NCBI GenBank assembly: GCA_035079385.1 | Contig: JAVHKY010000029.1 | Coordinates: 1,612,001 to 1,676,000, forward strand | DNA from: Aspidiotus rigidus | Lineage: Eukaryota; Arthropoda; Insecta; Hemiptera; Diaspididae | Direction of reading: 5' to 3' | DNA: 64,000 nt | Shown here: piece after piece, positions 47,520 through 59,540 of the stretch | How positions within the stretch are numbered: the first letter of the stretch is position 1 | Layout of the letters: every line of letters starts with the position of its first letter | Notes under the pieces: model-generated | Database searches by the model: none | Told to the model about the DNA's origin: nothing | What the model saw: the letters and a program-made list of their open reading frames with translations, nothing else | Program-made: the position numbers and the translations under genes

Positions 47520-47860
47520 TGAATTATCACAATGAAAGGGTGTCTCGTGGAAGAATATGTTTCAGCTCTTGAATCTGTTTCCACTTTTTCGAATTTATGT
47601 TCAACCTTTTCTTAAATAAACGAGGTACAGATTCGGCAGCAACTACTTGAAATTGTCGCGATTTTGTTCTATGCTGCACTGACAGCCAATTATTGTCCGA
47701 ATGAAACAAGATACAGATCAGGATGATGTTTGCCAACTACTTTGTGAAGTAAACGTTTCACTTGTGCCTTGTGACTTTGTGATGGATGTTGCACACTGAT
47801 TCTACAATTCTGGTTGATATCTTAGCGCCATGGTTATTAAAGATGTAGTTCTTGTCAAAT
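47520..47860 (-). pseudogene. Possible MULE-type transposase remnant
   Basis: Minus-strand pieces QVKRLLHKVVGKHHPDLY and, after a one-base shift, FIRTIIGCQCSIEQNRDNFK resemble the segment of MULE transposases with VG-HP-Y-FI--L--EQ. The remainder is not recognisable. Evidence is slight. Confidence 0.3.
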
Positions 47861-48837
47861 TAATCATTTATCGGGTGTAGAATGACAGAATAACTATATC
47901 TCTAGTGCATCTCCAAAAGGCACGAAAGCCCTGTTACAAATCACAAGCATTTGTAGACAGCTGTAAACCGTAAAAAAACCAAAAGAATCCCGGACTCTAG
48001 CCCAGGAATTTTTTCCAATGACATGTCTATTAGACTTTCATCTTCTGTCTTTAATGCATATTATAGGTGCGCGTTCGACTGTGGAATCAATCAAAATACT
48101 ATCTATCCTCACAATCTGCTATAGTGCTTGATCTTATCACAGAACTTGTTATGCTTCAGTTAAGATCTGATTTTTTGAATGATTCATGTAGACCTCCTGT
48201 CGAATTGATCATAGAATCTGCAGTAGTTGCGATTGACCATCTCCATTACAGCAACCAGCCCCAATATTGTTTTCAATATTGGGCACTAGTTCAAACTCAT
48301 GGACTTTGTTGCAGTTCCAGCTATTTCATGGCTTGGTGCTATATAAACTTGACCAAAGGATTTATTGTGTAGATTTTTTCGATCTCTTAGCTTGCATTAG
48401 GCTATTTTTATTTTTCTTTATTATGTGTCATACGCATGACTGCGCGTAGACGATCGCCTCGATGTTAATTACAACTCATACTTAATACAGTGCAATAAAT
48501 TACAGTAGTAGGTACTAGGTATAATGGCTTGATCTAGTCACAATTCTTCTTTCTTGGGCGCACGTGCTAGGTTCCTAACAGACGGAATTCCGGCCCAGAC
48601 TCGGATACTTTCTCCTTCCTCTTCGTCCTCATATTTTTCCTCGTAGTACGAGTTTCGGGAGTTCATATTTAGGTTCTCTAGCGATTTGTTTGAAGTAGCC
48701 TAGTGTTTTCATGATTATTTGTTCCGTGCTTGCTCTTCTCAATGCTTCTTCATTGGTTACTTTCTTTATTCATGGTATTCGAAATAATGCGCTTGTGAAA
48801 TCACATCTCGCATAATTCAAGTGAATTTTATGGAGGG

Positions 48838-49083
48838 ATACATTTTATTCAGATACTGAAGAAACTCACCAAGGAGCTCTTGAGGACCGGTCCACGCACA
48901 TAATTATATCGTCCACATATCGGTGCCAGTAATGGATGTGACTCAGTAGCACTTGGCCAGAGGAAAACAAGTCAACCTCAAATCTGGACATAAATATCTC
49001 CGAACGAGAGAGCCCAAAGGAGATCCAATGGGGATGCCTACCTCCTCAGGGAACTCGTAAAATTTCCCATTGAACCTTGTCTA
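48838..49083 (-). pseudogene. Penelope-like RT fragment with intact YVDD
   Basis: The minus strand reads RFNGKFYEFPEEVGIPIGSP, FMSRFEVDLFSSGQVLLSHI, HYWHRYVDDI and YPSIKFT, close to the elements at 32345 and 62166. Two frameshifts are needed. Both ends are missing; on one side it runs into the DNA separating the two LINE halves. Confidence 0.8.
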
Positions 49084-49117
49084 ACATCTTTATTATTTGA
49101 CATGTTAGCTAGAAAGT

Positions 49118-49335
49118 CATTTTAGCATTTCCTATCGGCCTTTACACTTCGATTTCTGGTTCCAATTGCTCCGTTTAAATTCGCGCAATCGCGCTACCTG
49201 CTAACCATTGATGATTAACTGGGCTTCTTAGGTGTTCATCTTTGCTGACTATTATGAATTTTGACTTTCCCATATTGATGTCTAGTCCATATTTCTGTCC
49301 GTTTCCAGCGATCTTCTTTTTGTCTAGCCATCATC
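49118..49335 (-). pseudogene. LINE RT fragment (5' half of the split copy)
   Basis: Minus-strand frames give QKYGLDINMGKSKFIIVSKD and EHLRSP, then a region matching (F)KYLGA-GTRNRSVKAD-KC. In LINE RTs this (GL-IN--KTK...ISK, then LG------IKRRI) directly precedes AMAKEAF, which is exactly where the piece at 45798-46173 begins. Confidence 0.6.
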
Positions 49336-51579
49336 ATTCATGGCCATCAGTCTTTGCTTTGCTCGTACTCTTCTGTCGGACCATCCTCCATTTCCAGGTA
49401 TTCCCCTGTACAATATTGAAAAACGATGAAAAAATTATCGTTGTTTTTTCTACAAGCCTGCAAAGAAAGACGTAGGCGGCCATTCTTACCTGTTTTCGTA
49501 CGCAACAGTACTCATCAGTAAAATTTGAAAAAAATTTTCTTAGGAGAATAACTTCCTGATCTTAACACATAAATCCTTCTCTGTTAGATTTTCTGTCGGG
49601 AAAATGTCCTTCTTTTTTGTTTCTCGTGACGTAGATCAGTATCTTGAACTAAAAAGTAAAAAGTGATTTTAATTCGTCGATTGGTCGATATGACCGCAGT
49701 TCAAAACATATCGAAAAAGGGAATAATAGAGAGTGCGATAACCGTGAACTTAATATCGTATTTCACCAAACGTGAGCCCATCAGTACGCATTAGGATTAC
49801 GAACTACTTTTGTCATCGTACGGCGATGAGATACTTTTAAAGAATACGGTTGAAAAAAGTACGAAGTAACACCGATCTAGACTGGTCGTTGTTTACCAAT
49901 TGAAGGAATTTCGAAATGATTTCATCGTTACAGATTTGACTTCATTCCTATTTAAAATACAGGTCAAGTACAGCGTCAAGAAAGCAAGTTACTATGATAC
50001 GTTTTTGCCTTTCTTGATGACTGATACCATTCGTATTTTCGTACGTGAATTTATGAGCTACGTTTCATTCGGTATATGTATACGCGAATGACGGATATAA
50101 ATTTTTAAATGAATGCATAAATGATGATTGTTCAACTCCTAAATAGAGGGAGGAAAAAAAAAATTACTTTATACACGACCCGACCAGCTGCATTCGTTTC
50201 ACATTTTCGCAGCGTTGTCGGATTTTGTGGTGCATATCTTTGCGAAAGCGCAGGACTTTGACGATGCGAAGCAATGCGCTCGTCGAACACACGACGAAAA
50301 GAGAGCCAAATATTGTTTTTCCTTCATCAAAAATGGCATGTATTGACTTAGTTTTACGAACGAGATTCTATACGAGTGCCAATATTGTCGAAATCTACCC
50401 AACAATCGCTGACATATATCAATATTGATATTCTGAGGGAAAATGATTTTGTAAATAGTCTCGCGATCGGTAAAATACGCGCTCTTTGCACTCTGTCAAA
50501 CATGATTTTTTAAATCATTTATGTTCTGGAGAAGCCGGAGAAATCTCTAACTCTTCAGCATGTATTACGGAAAGATTTATACAAAGAAAGCCAGGGAAAT
50601 GTCTCCGTGGGAGGACGGTTTTGGCGACCACTTCATACGCGAAAGGTTCTAGTCTCAAACTCCGTTGGGAAAGAGCAGAAGTTCGTGCGTCTTTCGTAGT
50701 TCTATGATCCACCCCTTCCTCTAACTCAAGAGAGGATCGTGGAAAACCAAGAATAATATGAAAAAAAGGTCCCTAAAAAATACCATAAAAAAAGCTAATT
50801 ATCGCGGTTTGTTGCGGCTGCTCACATACCTTAACGAGCTACGAAATTTCCACGCTCCAGAAGGCACACTTGCCTGTCGCAATGAAGGGCGGAAACTAAA
50901 CGAGAGTATTGCACAATAATGAAGGGTAATATCGAAAAACGGCGAATGGTATCCAGCGTCAAAAATACTTCTAAAAATACCTTCGATGTTTATTTCAAAA
51001 GTTTGAAATTTCTTCGTGTGCGTATTTGAAATCTAAATTTAAAAATACTCCATAAAACAGGTTCCCTGCTTGCTTCGATGAACATAGTTGAAAAAAAAGA
51101 GATCCTGCGAAAAAAAGAGGTGTAATTTTTTTTTTGCTTTTGCCAACTGCTGAAAAATTTCGGGGCGGGAAAAAATCTTCGTTTTTTTGCCTTGATTTAC
51201 AGCAAACTAATCATCTTCATAATCATTTGAACTCATTTTGAGGTGTAAATAGAGCACTGGATTCCGAAAGGATTTCATGTGTACCATATTCTACTTTATT
51301 AGTTACGTTGCAAGAGTAATCTCGAGTGTTACCATTATCAGTTTCATCCCTACTGGAGAACAAGGGCTTAAACTTATAGTGTGATATGGTGATGTTATTA
51401 GCTATAACAATACCATGTCGTGAATTTAATTGAGTCTTCACAACTACATTTTCATTGGTGAATTGAAGGAGAGTGCAAGCACATAACTGATTGATTTACT
51501 TATACATATGCGCTGCGTTTCTATTGGCTACCAGATATTTCATTATCTTATTGGTTCCTCCTGTTCCTCTTTTGTCCAA
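49336..51579. other. Mostly non-coding; unrecognised open frame at 50144-50342
   Basis: A plus-strand frame open from 50144 to a TGA near 50342 contains ALSDFVVHIFAKAQDFDDAK, which has a protein-like charged composition and an acceptor-like TTTTCGCAG inside, but no usable start and no family I know. A right end of the GGGAACCTG repeat (CATAAAACAGGTTCCCTGC) lies at about 51051-51069. Nothing else is recognised. Confidence 0.3.
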
Positions 51580-52102
51580 TCATGAAGATAAATAATTAAT
51601 CTTTCGATTAAATGGTTCAAGAAGCAGGCATTTCTGCTCTTTGCCTGTGCAACCTCCACCTGTTCCCCGAATTTTTTCCTCTTTATACGGTTTTACGTGT
51701 ATGACTTCAAACATTCCTTCACCGTGGTGGTGTTCTTCATTGTAGGGTCTGCCAAAAAGTGACTTCATGATTTGTGCCTTCTTCCCAGTCTCACCAAGGT
51801 ATATACCTTCGCACGAGCTTGTACACTCCGCTCTTGTTCCCCTTGTCCTTTTTGCTTGTACTCTTTATAGTGTGTGGGTTGTTAGGGATGTTCACGTTCA
51901 CAAGTTGAATGCTTTTATCCTTCACCTTATAATTTCCTATGTATGGTACTCGCAGTGCTGTTATGGGTTTGACCGCAATGCGGTCAATGTAGTGATCCAG
52001 AAATCTGCTAGTCCAAAAGAGAAAAAGAGGAATTTTTGATGACATTCCGCATGATGTCACAGGCAAATTCAAGCTGATGCTGCCACGAACTGATGACGTC
52101 AC
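51580..52102 (-). pseudogene. GIY-YIG nuclease-like fragment, probably from a Penelope-like element
   Basis: Two minus-strand frames join through a frameshift near 51805. The first (from 52102) has a linker with ALRVPYIGNYKVKDKSI and ends DKGNKSGVYKL; the second gives IYLGETGKKA. Together they match the GVYK-...-YLGETGR core of GIY-YIG nucleases, as carried at the C-terminus of Penelope-like elements. The following part with EEHHHGEGMFEVIHV is compatible but not diagnostic. The RT is not seen upstream, where AT-rich DNA begins. Confidence 0.45.
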
Positions 52103-52104
52103 GA

Positions 52105-52885
52105 TAATGATGACCGATTAATTATAATTATAAACAATTCTTTTATTATTAATAATAAATTAGTAATTATTTGTTCATTTATTTTATTAATAATAAAAAT
52201 TAATTTATATCCAATAAATTTAAATGATCAATATCCAAAAAAAAATTTCTTGAAATACATTTATTTCGATTAGGAGACATTTTAATTTTAATATTAATTA
52301 TTATTTATATTTTGCAAAATCATTTTTTTATTTAATTAAAATTTTAATGATATTTTTTTTGTTACAATAATTTTAGTAATTAGAAGTAATCTTAATTTAA
52401 ATTTATTAATATTTAATTATTTATCTTAATAAAATATTTTATTTTACAAAAAGAAATCAAAATAATATTATTTTATATTATTGAATAAAATAATTTTAAT
52501 AATTATATTTATTTATATAATTATTTAAAATAAAATATTAATTTGTAAAATTAAAAATAAATTATGAATATTTAATTAATAAAAATTTCTGATGTAATAA
52601 ATAAAATGATTTTAATGTTATAAACAATCCTAATAATTTATTATTGATTGAATGTAAAATTGAATAAAAAAATAAAAAATATCATTAACTTAATTGTTAG
52701 TATGGCAAAAATTATATTTACTCTACTGAAATTTTTAATTTCATTAGTTTCTTGATTTATAATTTGAGATACCTTTAATATATTCAATTTCTCATAATAT
52801 TTCATTTATTTTAAATTTAACTCTAATATTATGAATAATAACTATAATTTTTACCTATTTGAATAATTATAATATTATTTTTACA
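52105..52885 (-). pseudogene. Probable nuclear copy of mitochondrial DNA (COI and COIII pieces)
   Basis: The block is far more AT-rich than its surroundings, with sharp edges. Read on the minus strand with the invertebrate mitochondrial code, about 52770-52670 gives SQIMNQETNEIKNFSS then VNMIFAMLTI, which lines up with the COI segment ISHII-NE-GKKE-FG--GMI-AMLTIG. At about 52605-52570 IILFITSEIF matches COIII (MILFI-SEI). Near 52240 GYWSFKFIG may be the COIII segment WYWHFVDVVW. COII to ATP6, which lie between COI and COIII in insect mitochondria, are missing, so the copy is rearranged. It abuts the GIY-YIG fragment. Confidence 0.55.
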
Positions 52886-52894
52886 ACGGGTGAT

Positions 52895-53010
52895 CTGGAC
52901 TTCACAAGGAGTTTTAAACTGGTTGATATGATGTTTTTTTTATGGTTTTATCAGCTATCAATTTCGGACTGGGTTTCTCCTTTTCAATATCTTTACCGGT
53001 ATCGATACCC
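52895..53010. repeat. Dispersed repeat, copy 1
   Basis: TCACAAGGAGTTTTAAACTG with GTTGATATGATG and GGTTTTATCAGCTATC recurs, diverged, at 53210-53325 in the same orientation. Confidence 0.5.
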
Positions 53011-53209
53011 CAACCGTTTATGAGAAATCTGTGAGTCCAAGTCTTAGTTGAACTTCCCCCTCCTCCCTCCTCCAAAAAGAAAAAACATTCATGAAGGATC
53101 CTTGAATTGATCCAGAATAGTTAGCTTATCATACTACAAATAGACAAAACATGGGAGCGAGCGAGCGGAGCACGTGAGTCCCGACTTCCGAAAGCATAAT
53201 TATGTACAC

Positions 53210-53325
53210 TAGACGTCGTCACAAAGAGGTTTAAGCTGGTTGATGTCTTCACTGTGGTTTTTTACGCTATCGAGGATTATTTCTTCTTGACTGGTATCTG
53301 GATCGATCGACTAAAAAAAAACATT
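53210..53325. repeat. Dispersed repeat, copy 2
   Basis: Diverged copy of 52895-53010: TCACAAAGAGGTTTAAGCTG, GTTGATGTCTTCAC, TTTTTTACGCTATCGAGG, followed by a related GGTATC...ATCGAT segment. Confidence 0.5.
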
Positions 53326-54998
53326 ACAAATTATCTTTATTTACTTGGATCCGCCACTTCTTATTTGGTCGGCAGTTGTTCCAACCTACGTTTTCTTCCA
53401 CCATTTTGGCATACCCCATTAATAAAATAAAATCGTAAACTTGGGATCCTTCTAACACCTGAATATATTTCTGAGTCCCCGTCCTACAAAATTCAGCTCA
53501 ATATCGAGGGGTAAGGATATCAATAATGAAGTGGAAGAAGATATGGGTGCGTTAATTAAAAAATAGTGTTGAGAAAACGATACACTGTATTTCTAATATA
53601 TACAGTAGTTCAGTTAATTTAGCGCAATCGTTTGTATTATGGGAACACATCAAATTCGAAAGGACGTAGAAATGGCTTCGCAATTTGCGAAAAAACTGAT
53701 GTGCTGAAAGATTTTCCAAAAAAATTTAAACTCAGCGTGGGAAATATTTTTCTAGGCTTATGTGAAAGTTTTTGCATTAGCATTTGGTACAAAGAGATTT
53801 CTTTTTCTAACAAAACTAAAGAGGTAGGCTTGTATTCTTGTCAACCAAGACTCAACCCGATTTACGTCTTAATCGTGAGAACACTACGTTTTAGATTCTT
53901 TTGAAGAGTCGGGTAATTTTGTTTTTGCAAAAAGGTGGTTGCCTTTGCGAACACTTCAACCCGAGAACTGTCCTATAGTATTTGTAATGAACGTTACATC
54001 TTACGTCTCTCGACGCTTCATTTCTCTCAATTTAGCGTGACATTTTAAATTTCGAACTTCTTAATCGAGAACAGCGATGCGCGTTAAATATACTCGTACT
54101 TGTATCGTAAAACAAATAACCTACTGCCTGCGCGTTATTATTTATAAGCCAATTAGAGGTACGACCTTGATGAGGATACAATAACGTAGCGATTTTCATT
54201 ATTTATAGTCAGGTCTCCTATTTCGTGATATATTACTGAAAAATAAAAAAAGCAACGAAGACCAAAAAATAAGAGAAAAAAAATGGTCCTCTTTTATTAT
54301 CAATATACAAACACAATACCTAGGAACTGATAACATTTTTGAGGACGCAATTTAAAAAGTATAGACTATGTATAGCGAAATAGCAGGTCATCTTTCTTCC
54401 TTTAGCGTGCGTTACTACGTAGACTCCGGTTTGCAGTGGGTTAACACAGGCACGAAAGACCTTTATTGAACGGGCTACGAAACTCACCTCAACGCCCATC
54501 GCCGTTACCGGCGCGATATAGACTACCGTACACACACCTTCCCTAGTTGACTGAAACCTTTCGCACTTATTCACGTGCAATAGTATGCAGACTACACAAA
54601 AATAAAGAAGAAAAAAGAAAACGGGAGTAATTTTAATTCGTTTTCTTCCTGTTTAGAACGTTCGATTTGGGTATTTTTAGCACACCTGGAAGCGTTTATC
54701 TTGCAGTAAAAAAGAAAGTCTCCTTGGACAACATAGGAATTGCTCTTCGTAATATAAAAGTTCGTACTCGATGTACGACGACGACGACAACGGCGGAAAG
54801 TAATTGAGGACTGTACCGTAATATTTCTGCACGTTTCTATCGATTATTCTAGTCTAGGGTTTATCTTCCCAGTCTACCTGTGCTTTTCGTAGAGCGACTT
54901 TATGAAATTAATTTGAAATCGACGTTCATTTACAAAAGTAATATGGCAAACGATGGCGTCGAAGAGAAGAAAGGTCGGTTTCGTACAGATTTTCAATT
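53326..54998. other. Non-coding DNA with a CpG-rich patch
   Basis: A more GC-rich patch at 54395-54560 has a minus-strand frame (54320-54580) and a strong donor-like GAG/GTGAGT on the minus strand at about 54488, but no coding identity. No repeats recognised. Confidence 0.35.
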
Positions 54999-55762
54999 TT
55001 AGGTCGACTTTTTTCTGTTTATTTTCTTCATCAACTCACGAAAGGCTAGAAAAATTGCGGGTGAAAGCGAAATGACGAAAGTCGTTGACGATATATACGG
55101 TACGATTTCCTTGTAGTCATTATGTACGAAATTCCTTGAACTCGATAGAAACAGGCTGTTGTTTACGAAAATGGGTTGTGGATCGTGTCGAAGAAAAGTA
55201 GAAGGTATCGTATAAAATAAGTTTAAATCATGTAGGACGACGGTTGATAATTCTGATAATATTGAATGGATTTCGATTTCTTGAATATCGAATTGACGCT
55301 TGAAACGAGGAATGTACCTCGATAAAATTAGAGTGCGGAAAAGTCGGAGTAAATAAGTTCTAAATAGACCACGAATCTTTCGATAGCCCGTGCATCCGAG
55401 GCGCGAAGATTTTTCGAAAGACCCCAACTTTCAAAATCATCCAGTACGAAACATGATAACTTTTGCTCTTTCTCTGCTCTTGAGTAGAGAAATTTTCCAA
55501 GTTCCTTGTGTACGAATAGGTTTTAAGACAAACTTTTTTCGTGTCCTTGTAGTCTAGGCAAACTATAGATTCCAAACGAAGGTTTTTCTTCGCACCTAAT
55601 GTCTTCGAAGTGGTGCACTAAAAGTTCAAAACCATATTCTTGGTACATTGCACGTTGTCTTTTGGAGGGTGAGCCGCGCCGCAAAAATCCGTTTTTGTAA
55701 AATAACTCGTCAAATATGCGTGCTAGAAGAAACTTACGAAAGGAAAAAAATATTCCGGACAA
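54999..55762 (-). other. Relay of three overlapping minus-strand open frames, possible unknown gene remnant
   Basis: Frames at 55762-55523 (79 codons, with ARIFDELFYKNGFLRRGSPS and MYQEYGFELLVHHFED), 55575-55360 and 55427-54999 (142 codons) follow one another in different phases over about 760 bases. The first has an acceptor-like TTTCTTCTAG before ARIFDE. The composition of the first looks protein-like, the others less so. I recognise none of them. It may be a frameshifted gene or exon remnant, or chance in a moderately GC-rich stretch. Confidence 0.25.
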
Positions 55763-56398
55763 GACTCTGCGTGAAAAAATTTTGTGAAATTTGTATAGAG
55801 ATGAAAGAAAAGCCTCTTGCGTATGTGAAAAGTTGGGACAATATAAGGAAGCGATGCAATTGCTGTATTATCACAGTAGATACTTTTTCTTCCGGAAAGA
55901 AATATTTTCCTCATGAGTACGAGTCGACATTATATTATCAAAGGTTTTCATACTCATAACAAAAATTCTGTGAATGGTGGGGTTACACAAAATTCTGAAT
56001 CAGATATGCCTGATGATAAGCTGCACCCAGTTCGAGACCGGTCGCTCTCTTATTATGTGTCATTTGTGGATGATTACTGGACTTTTCAAATTTTCTGATT
56101 ATTTCTGTTTAAATTTTATTTTATAAATTTTTTTTTTTTTTTTTCAGTGAAGGATAAACTCACTTTCTTTAAGCCTCGCGCTCTCCTTTCACCAAGACTT
56201 TACAAAATAATTCAATCGGTCTCGTACATCTCTTTCAAGGACCTAATACGTCTTCTCACTTTAGGATAAAGAGAACGAAAATAAGACAATCTGTTTCCCA
56301 CGGAGCCGTGAGGCTTGTGGGCTCCCCGTGCTCAGGCTCGGTTGAGGGGGGAGGTGTAGGGAGATTTGTCCTTGAAATTATGTTCAAATGCTTCCGTA
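55763..56398. other. Non-coding; poly-T followed by an acceptor-like CAG
   Basis: A T tract ending TTTTCAG near 56130-56147 precedes a 42-codon open frame beginning VKDKLTFFKPRALLS. It could be an exon start, but no donor, partner exon or family is seen. Confidence 0.3.
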
Positions 56399-56408
56399 CC
56401 TGTGAATT

Positions 56409-56720
56409 TTTTTTTTTTTTTTTTTTATTTAATATTTATTTTGCGATCTTAAACTTGTAGGTACATTAAGTTTAAATTAGCAAATACTTTGAAATACAGT
56501 TATGACGGGAGGCAGTTAACCCCAGTGGGTTCCCTGCCTATTATGACTCAATATACAAACAATATAGATTGCTACAGAACGGTTGTCACCAGATCAGCTG
56601 GTTTATTCCTTTTTAACCGCCTCAGATCGTTGCCGGTATCTAGCAGCTGTAGTGCTTCGTTGTTGGGGTGTCTGTGGAGTCGTTTCTCGTGATTCTCCGC
56701 TGCCTCACCTATGACTACGA
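56409..56720 (-). mobile_element. Young 5'-truncated LINE with poly(A) and 10-bp TSD
   Basis: CCTGTGAATT occurs at 56399-56408 and again at 56721-56730, directly outside the element. On the minus strand the insert begins inside the coding region, continues to a TAG stop, a short 3' untranslated region with AATAAA, and ends in a run of A (56426-56409). Truncation at the 5' end, a 3' A tail and a ~10-bp duplication are the signature of target-primed reverse transcription. The exact TSD suggests a recent event. Confidence 0.88.
56572..56720 (-). pseudogene. LINE polymerase C-terminal tail
   Basis: The open frame reads EAAENHEKRLHRHPNNEALQ, LLDTGNDLRRLKRNKPADLV and ends TTVL-stop. This HE-RL--H-N...RRLKR--P-DLV pattern is the C-terminus of Jockey-type LINE proteins. 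It is a different family from the element at 10.7-13.5 kb (which ends with PPVTRLKRCTPLDI). No stop or shift is present within the preserved part. Confidence 0.7.
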
Positions 56721-56730
56721 CCTGTGAATT

Positions 56731-59540
56731 GAAAAAATTTTCTCGAGGGAGGGGTCATGATGTTATATTATTGTTTACTATGGTATAAGAAGGCAGAGGA
56801 GGCGTCCCCTGAAGTATAACCTTATTCACAAACCTCACCCCATTAGTAAGGTTTGTACTAAAGTTGTACAAACCAGTTAGATTGTGCAGAATTGTATCAA
56901 AACTGCTGTCAGATAACTCGATACTGATGGTAGCGTTAACTTAGACGTACCACAAACCTACTACGAACAGAGTCGTAAGCTTATGCTTCTATTTTTGAAT
57001 TTGAATCAGATAAATGAAATCTCTAATATGGTTGACGATCATCCAAATATTACAAATCAAGTGACCATCATACTAAACATCAGAGTCTGGAATCCTAAAT
57101 AAGCGAAATGCCGGAAAGAAGCCTAAGAAAATACAGAAGATCGGTGAACAATCCCCTCAATATTCTCATATGGTAGTGCACCGTCCTATAAAACACCATT
57201 ACTTGCGCCTCCGTTACTCGCAGATGATTCGGGTAGCATGAACTTAGATGTGCAACAAACCTACAAGAAACTGTCGTTAGTTGATACTTTCATATTTGTG
57301 TTAAGATCGAACATGGTAAACGACCAACCAAATCTCACGTACATATGTTTGAACGACATATTGAAGAATATATTTCCGCTTAAGGAATGTTCACTTTTAT
57401 CGAACGTCATTTACTCTATTATTTGAACAAAGGTCAATAATAAAGAAGGGATAAGTGCATTAATGCAGACGTCCGTCTTGCGATTTAGACAGTCAAACCG
57501 CAGAAGCAAACATTTGTTTAATATGGTTTGTTTTGAAATAAATTTAACAGTCGCAGAAATAAAACGTTCGAAATCGAATGCGGCGTTTCGTTAAGTTTCA
57601 GTCTGTGCTCGAAGTTGGAAATATAATTGCGGGGGAATGAACGGTTTATTTCGAAAATGTACGTTAACTGTGCTGTATCTTTCTTATGCATATACAATAT
57701 ACATGTCTTTTATTTCTATATAATCATCATCGTCTGCGGAGGATGTTTCATTACGTATCCTTATATTCTATTTACCGCCCCCACGTACTTGTAATTTGTT
57801 TCAGTATTGTAGGGCCCGCCGTATATATTAGAATACTCGAGCGACGTTGCTTCGAAAGTTCTGCGGAAGTATTTCATGGGAAACTTTCCGCTAAATTACC
57901 ACTGAATTTCGATCATTTGTCTGGTATTGCACCGTAAAATCTTTTATTTTACTAACGTCTCAATAGAATCTCATTAGGCGCTCTACCTTTTCCGTCTTAT
58001 ATTGTAAAAGTCGCTTGATAACATCAATTTTTTTTTCTCTTCTTTTACTTCTCGCGTACATGTTCGACCCATCTCGACTTTCCTCTCACTTCTTCAATGA
58101 TATTACGAACTGTCTTTGGCGCAAGATTGCAGACGAATACCGGACGGTCGTTCTTCAACAAACTCGTTTCTTTTCTCCTTTCATGATTCTCCCTTCGTCA
58201 ATCTCGAACACTTGGCAAAAACTTTCGTTATAAATTTCGATAACAGGAATACCTCCATCCTCAGTAATCATTCAATTACCTGAGGAAAGGATCTGGCAGG
58301 AAACAAACCTTCATTATCTCCATCTTCAAATCTAATAAGAACCTCATCTCGATTTCTTTTTACTGTCTAATAGCGTTGTAAGCTCCGTACTATGTAAACT
58401 TTTCCAAAGAATACTAAATAAAGACTGTATTGGTTTTTAATGTCCAGCAATATTCTAACCTTGCTCGAGTCATACCATGAGAGAGACCTTCAATCCCAAA
58501 TTAGTCAAGCTTTTCTCTTCTAATCCTGTCTTCTCCGATCTTCCCGCCGTAGACCTCAAAGGCAAATTACCTAAAATCCTGCTACACTTCTTCCATAGCG
58601 GAACCATCGCAATTGGGACCAAAGATGAACTGACATCATTTCAAGTTATCGAAATAGACGTCCCAGAAAGGAGAAGTATTTAGTATCCTCCTCTTTTTGG
58701 TAGTCATCAACAATCTACTTACGGTGTGCAATGTTCAATCATGCATCCATTCAGTACCGCACAAATTATAAAAGAATCAGTTTAACGTATCAGTTCTTCA
58801 AGTTATAAGCCACCTGTCTATCTAAAGAGGACCATGAGATATCCCTCAGATCCCTGTACCACCAGATCCCAGTCCGAACCTTCAACTCTGTGTTTATCTG
58901 GAGATGACTACAAAATATTCCTTAGATATCCCTGCCGCCAAATCCCACAGAACACGCCAGATCAAAAGCTATCTCTGCATCAACGACCGTCCAAGAACAA
59001 ACCCTCCTAGTCATATTTCTAGAACTCGACTCAACAATTTCAGATCTTTCCTCCTTTATTTCCGCAAAATTTCGGCATCGAACTCGTTGACCACCAATCC
59101 AACTGCCCTCCCTCCTCTCTCTCCTTGTAAAAGCTGTGTTTATCAGGACTTCTCAACGGTGAAGTCGTCGCAAAATTTCACATACCCTTGTTCGAAGATG
59201 GATATCGAAGCTAGACGAATAGTTGTAATACTATACCTTAGTCTTAGTATGGACTGACAAGAATGCGATGATGAAAGAAAAAAGAAAATTGAAGTTATGT
59301 AAGACATATCACTGGAGTTTTGAGTTATAAAGAAAACTATTTGGAACTGGCTTCAAATTCTTAACAGACCATCTCGCAATTGTATTGAGACAATATTTCC
59401 GGAGAAATGAATGTTAGCTGTAGAGATGACAAATCAATTTTCAATTTAATGTTTTAATGGCCTCAAATACTCGTCTTACGAAAGAACTTCGGAATCCAAG
59501 CTCAAGGCTTTTTATTCACAAATGCGTAATAAGTCTACTC
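56731..59540. other. No gene recognised
   Basis: Open frames at 58477-58683 and 58904-59257 on the plus strand have a mildly protein-like composition and could belong to the LINE that continues at 59541, but I see no motif. Confidence 0.35.

Noticed and set aside
54408..54600. Possible minus-strand microexon between TTTCAG and GAG/GTGAGT.
   Set aside because: The acceptor lacks a pyrimidine tract and the 21-residue product has no partner exon or homology.
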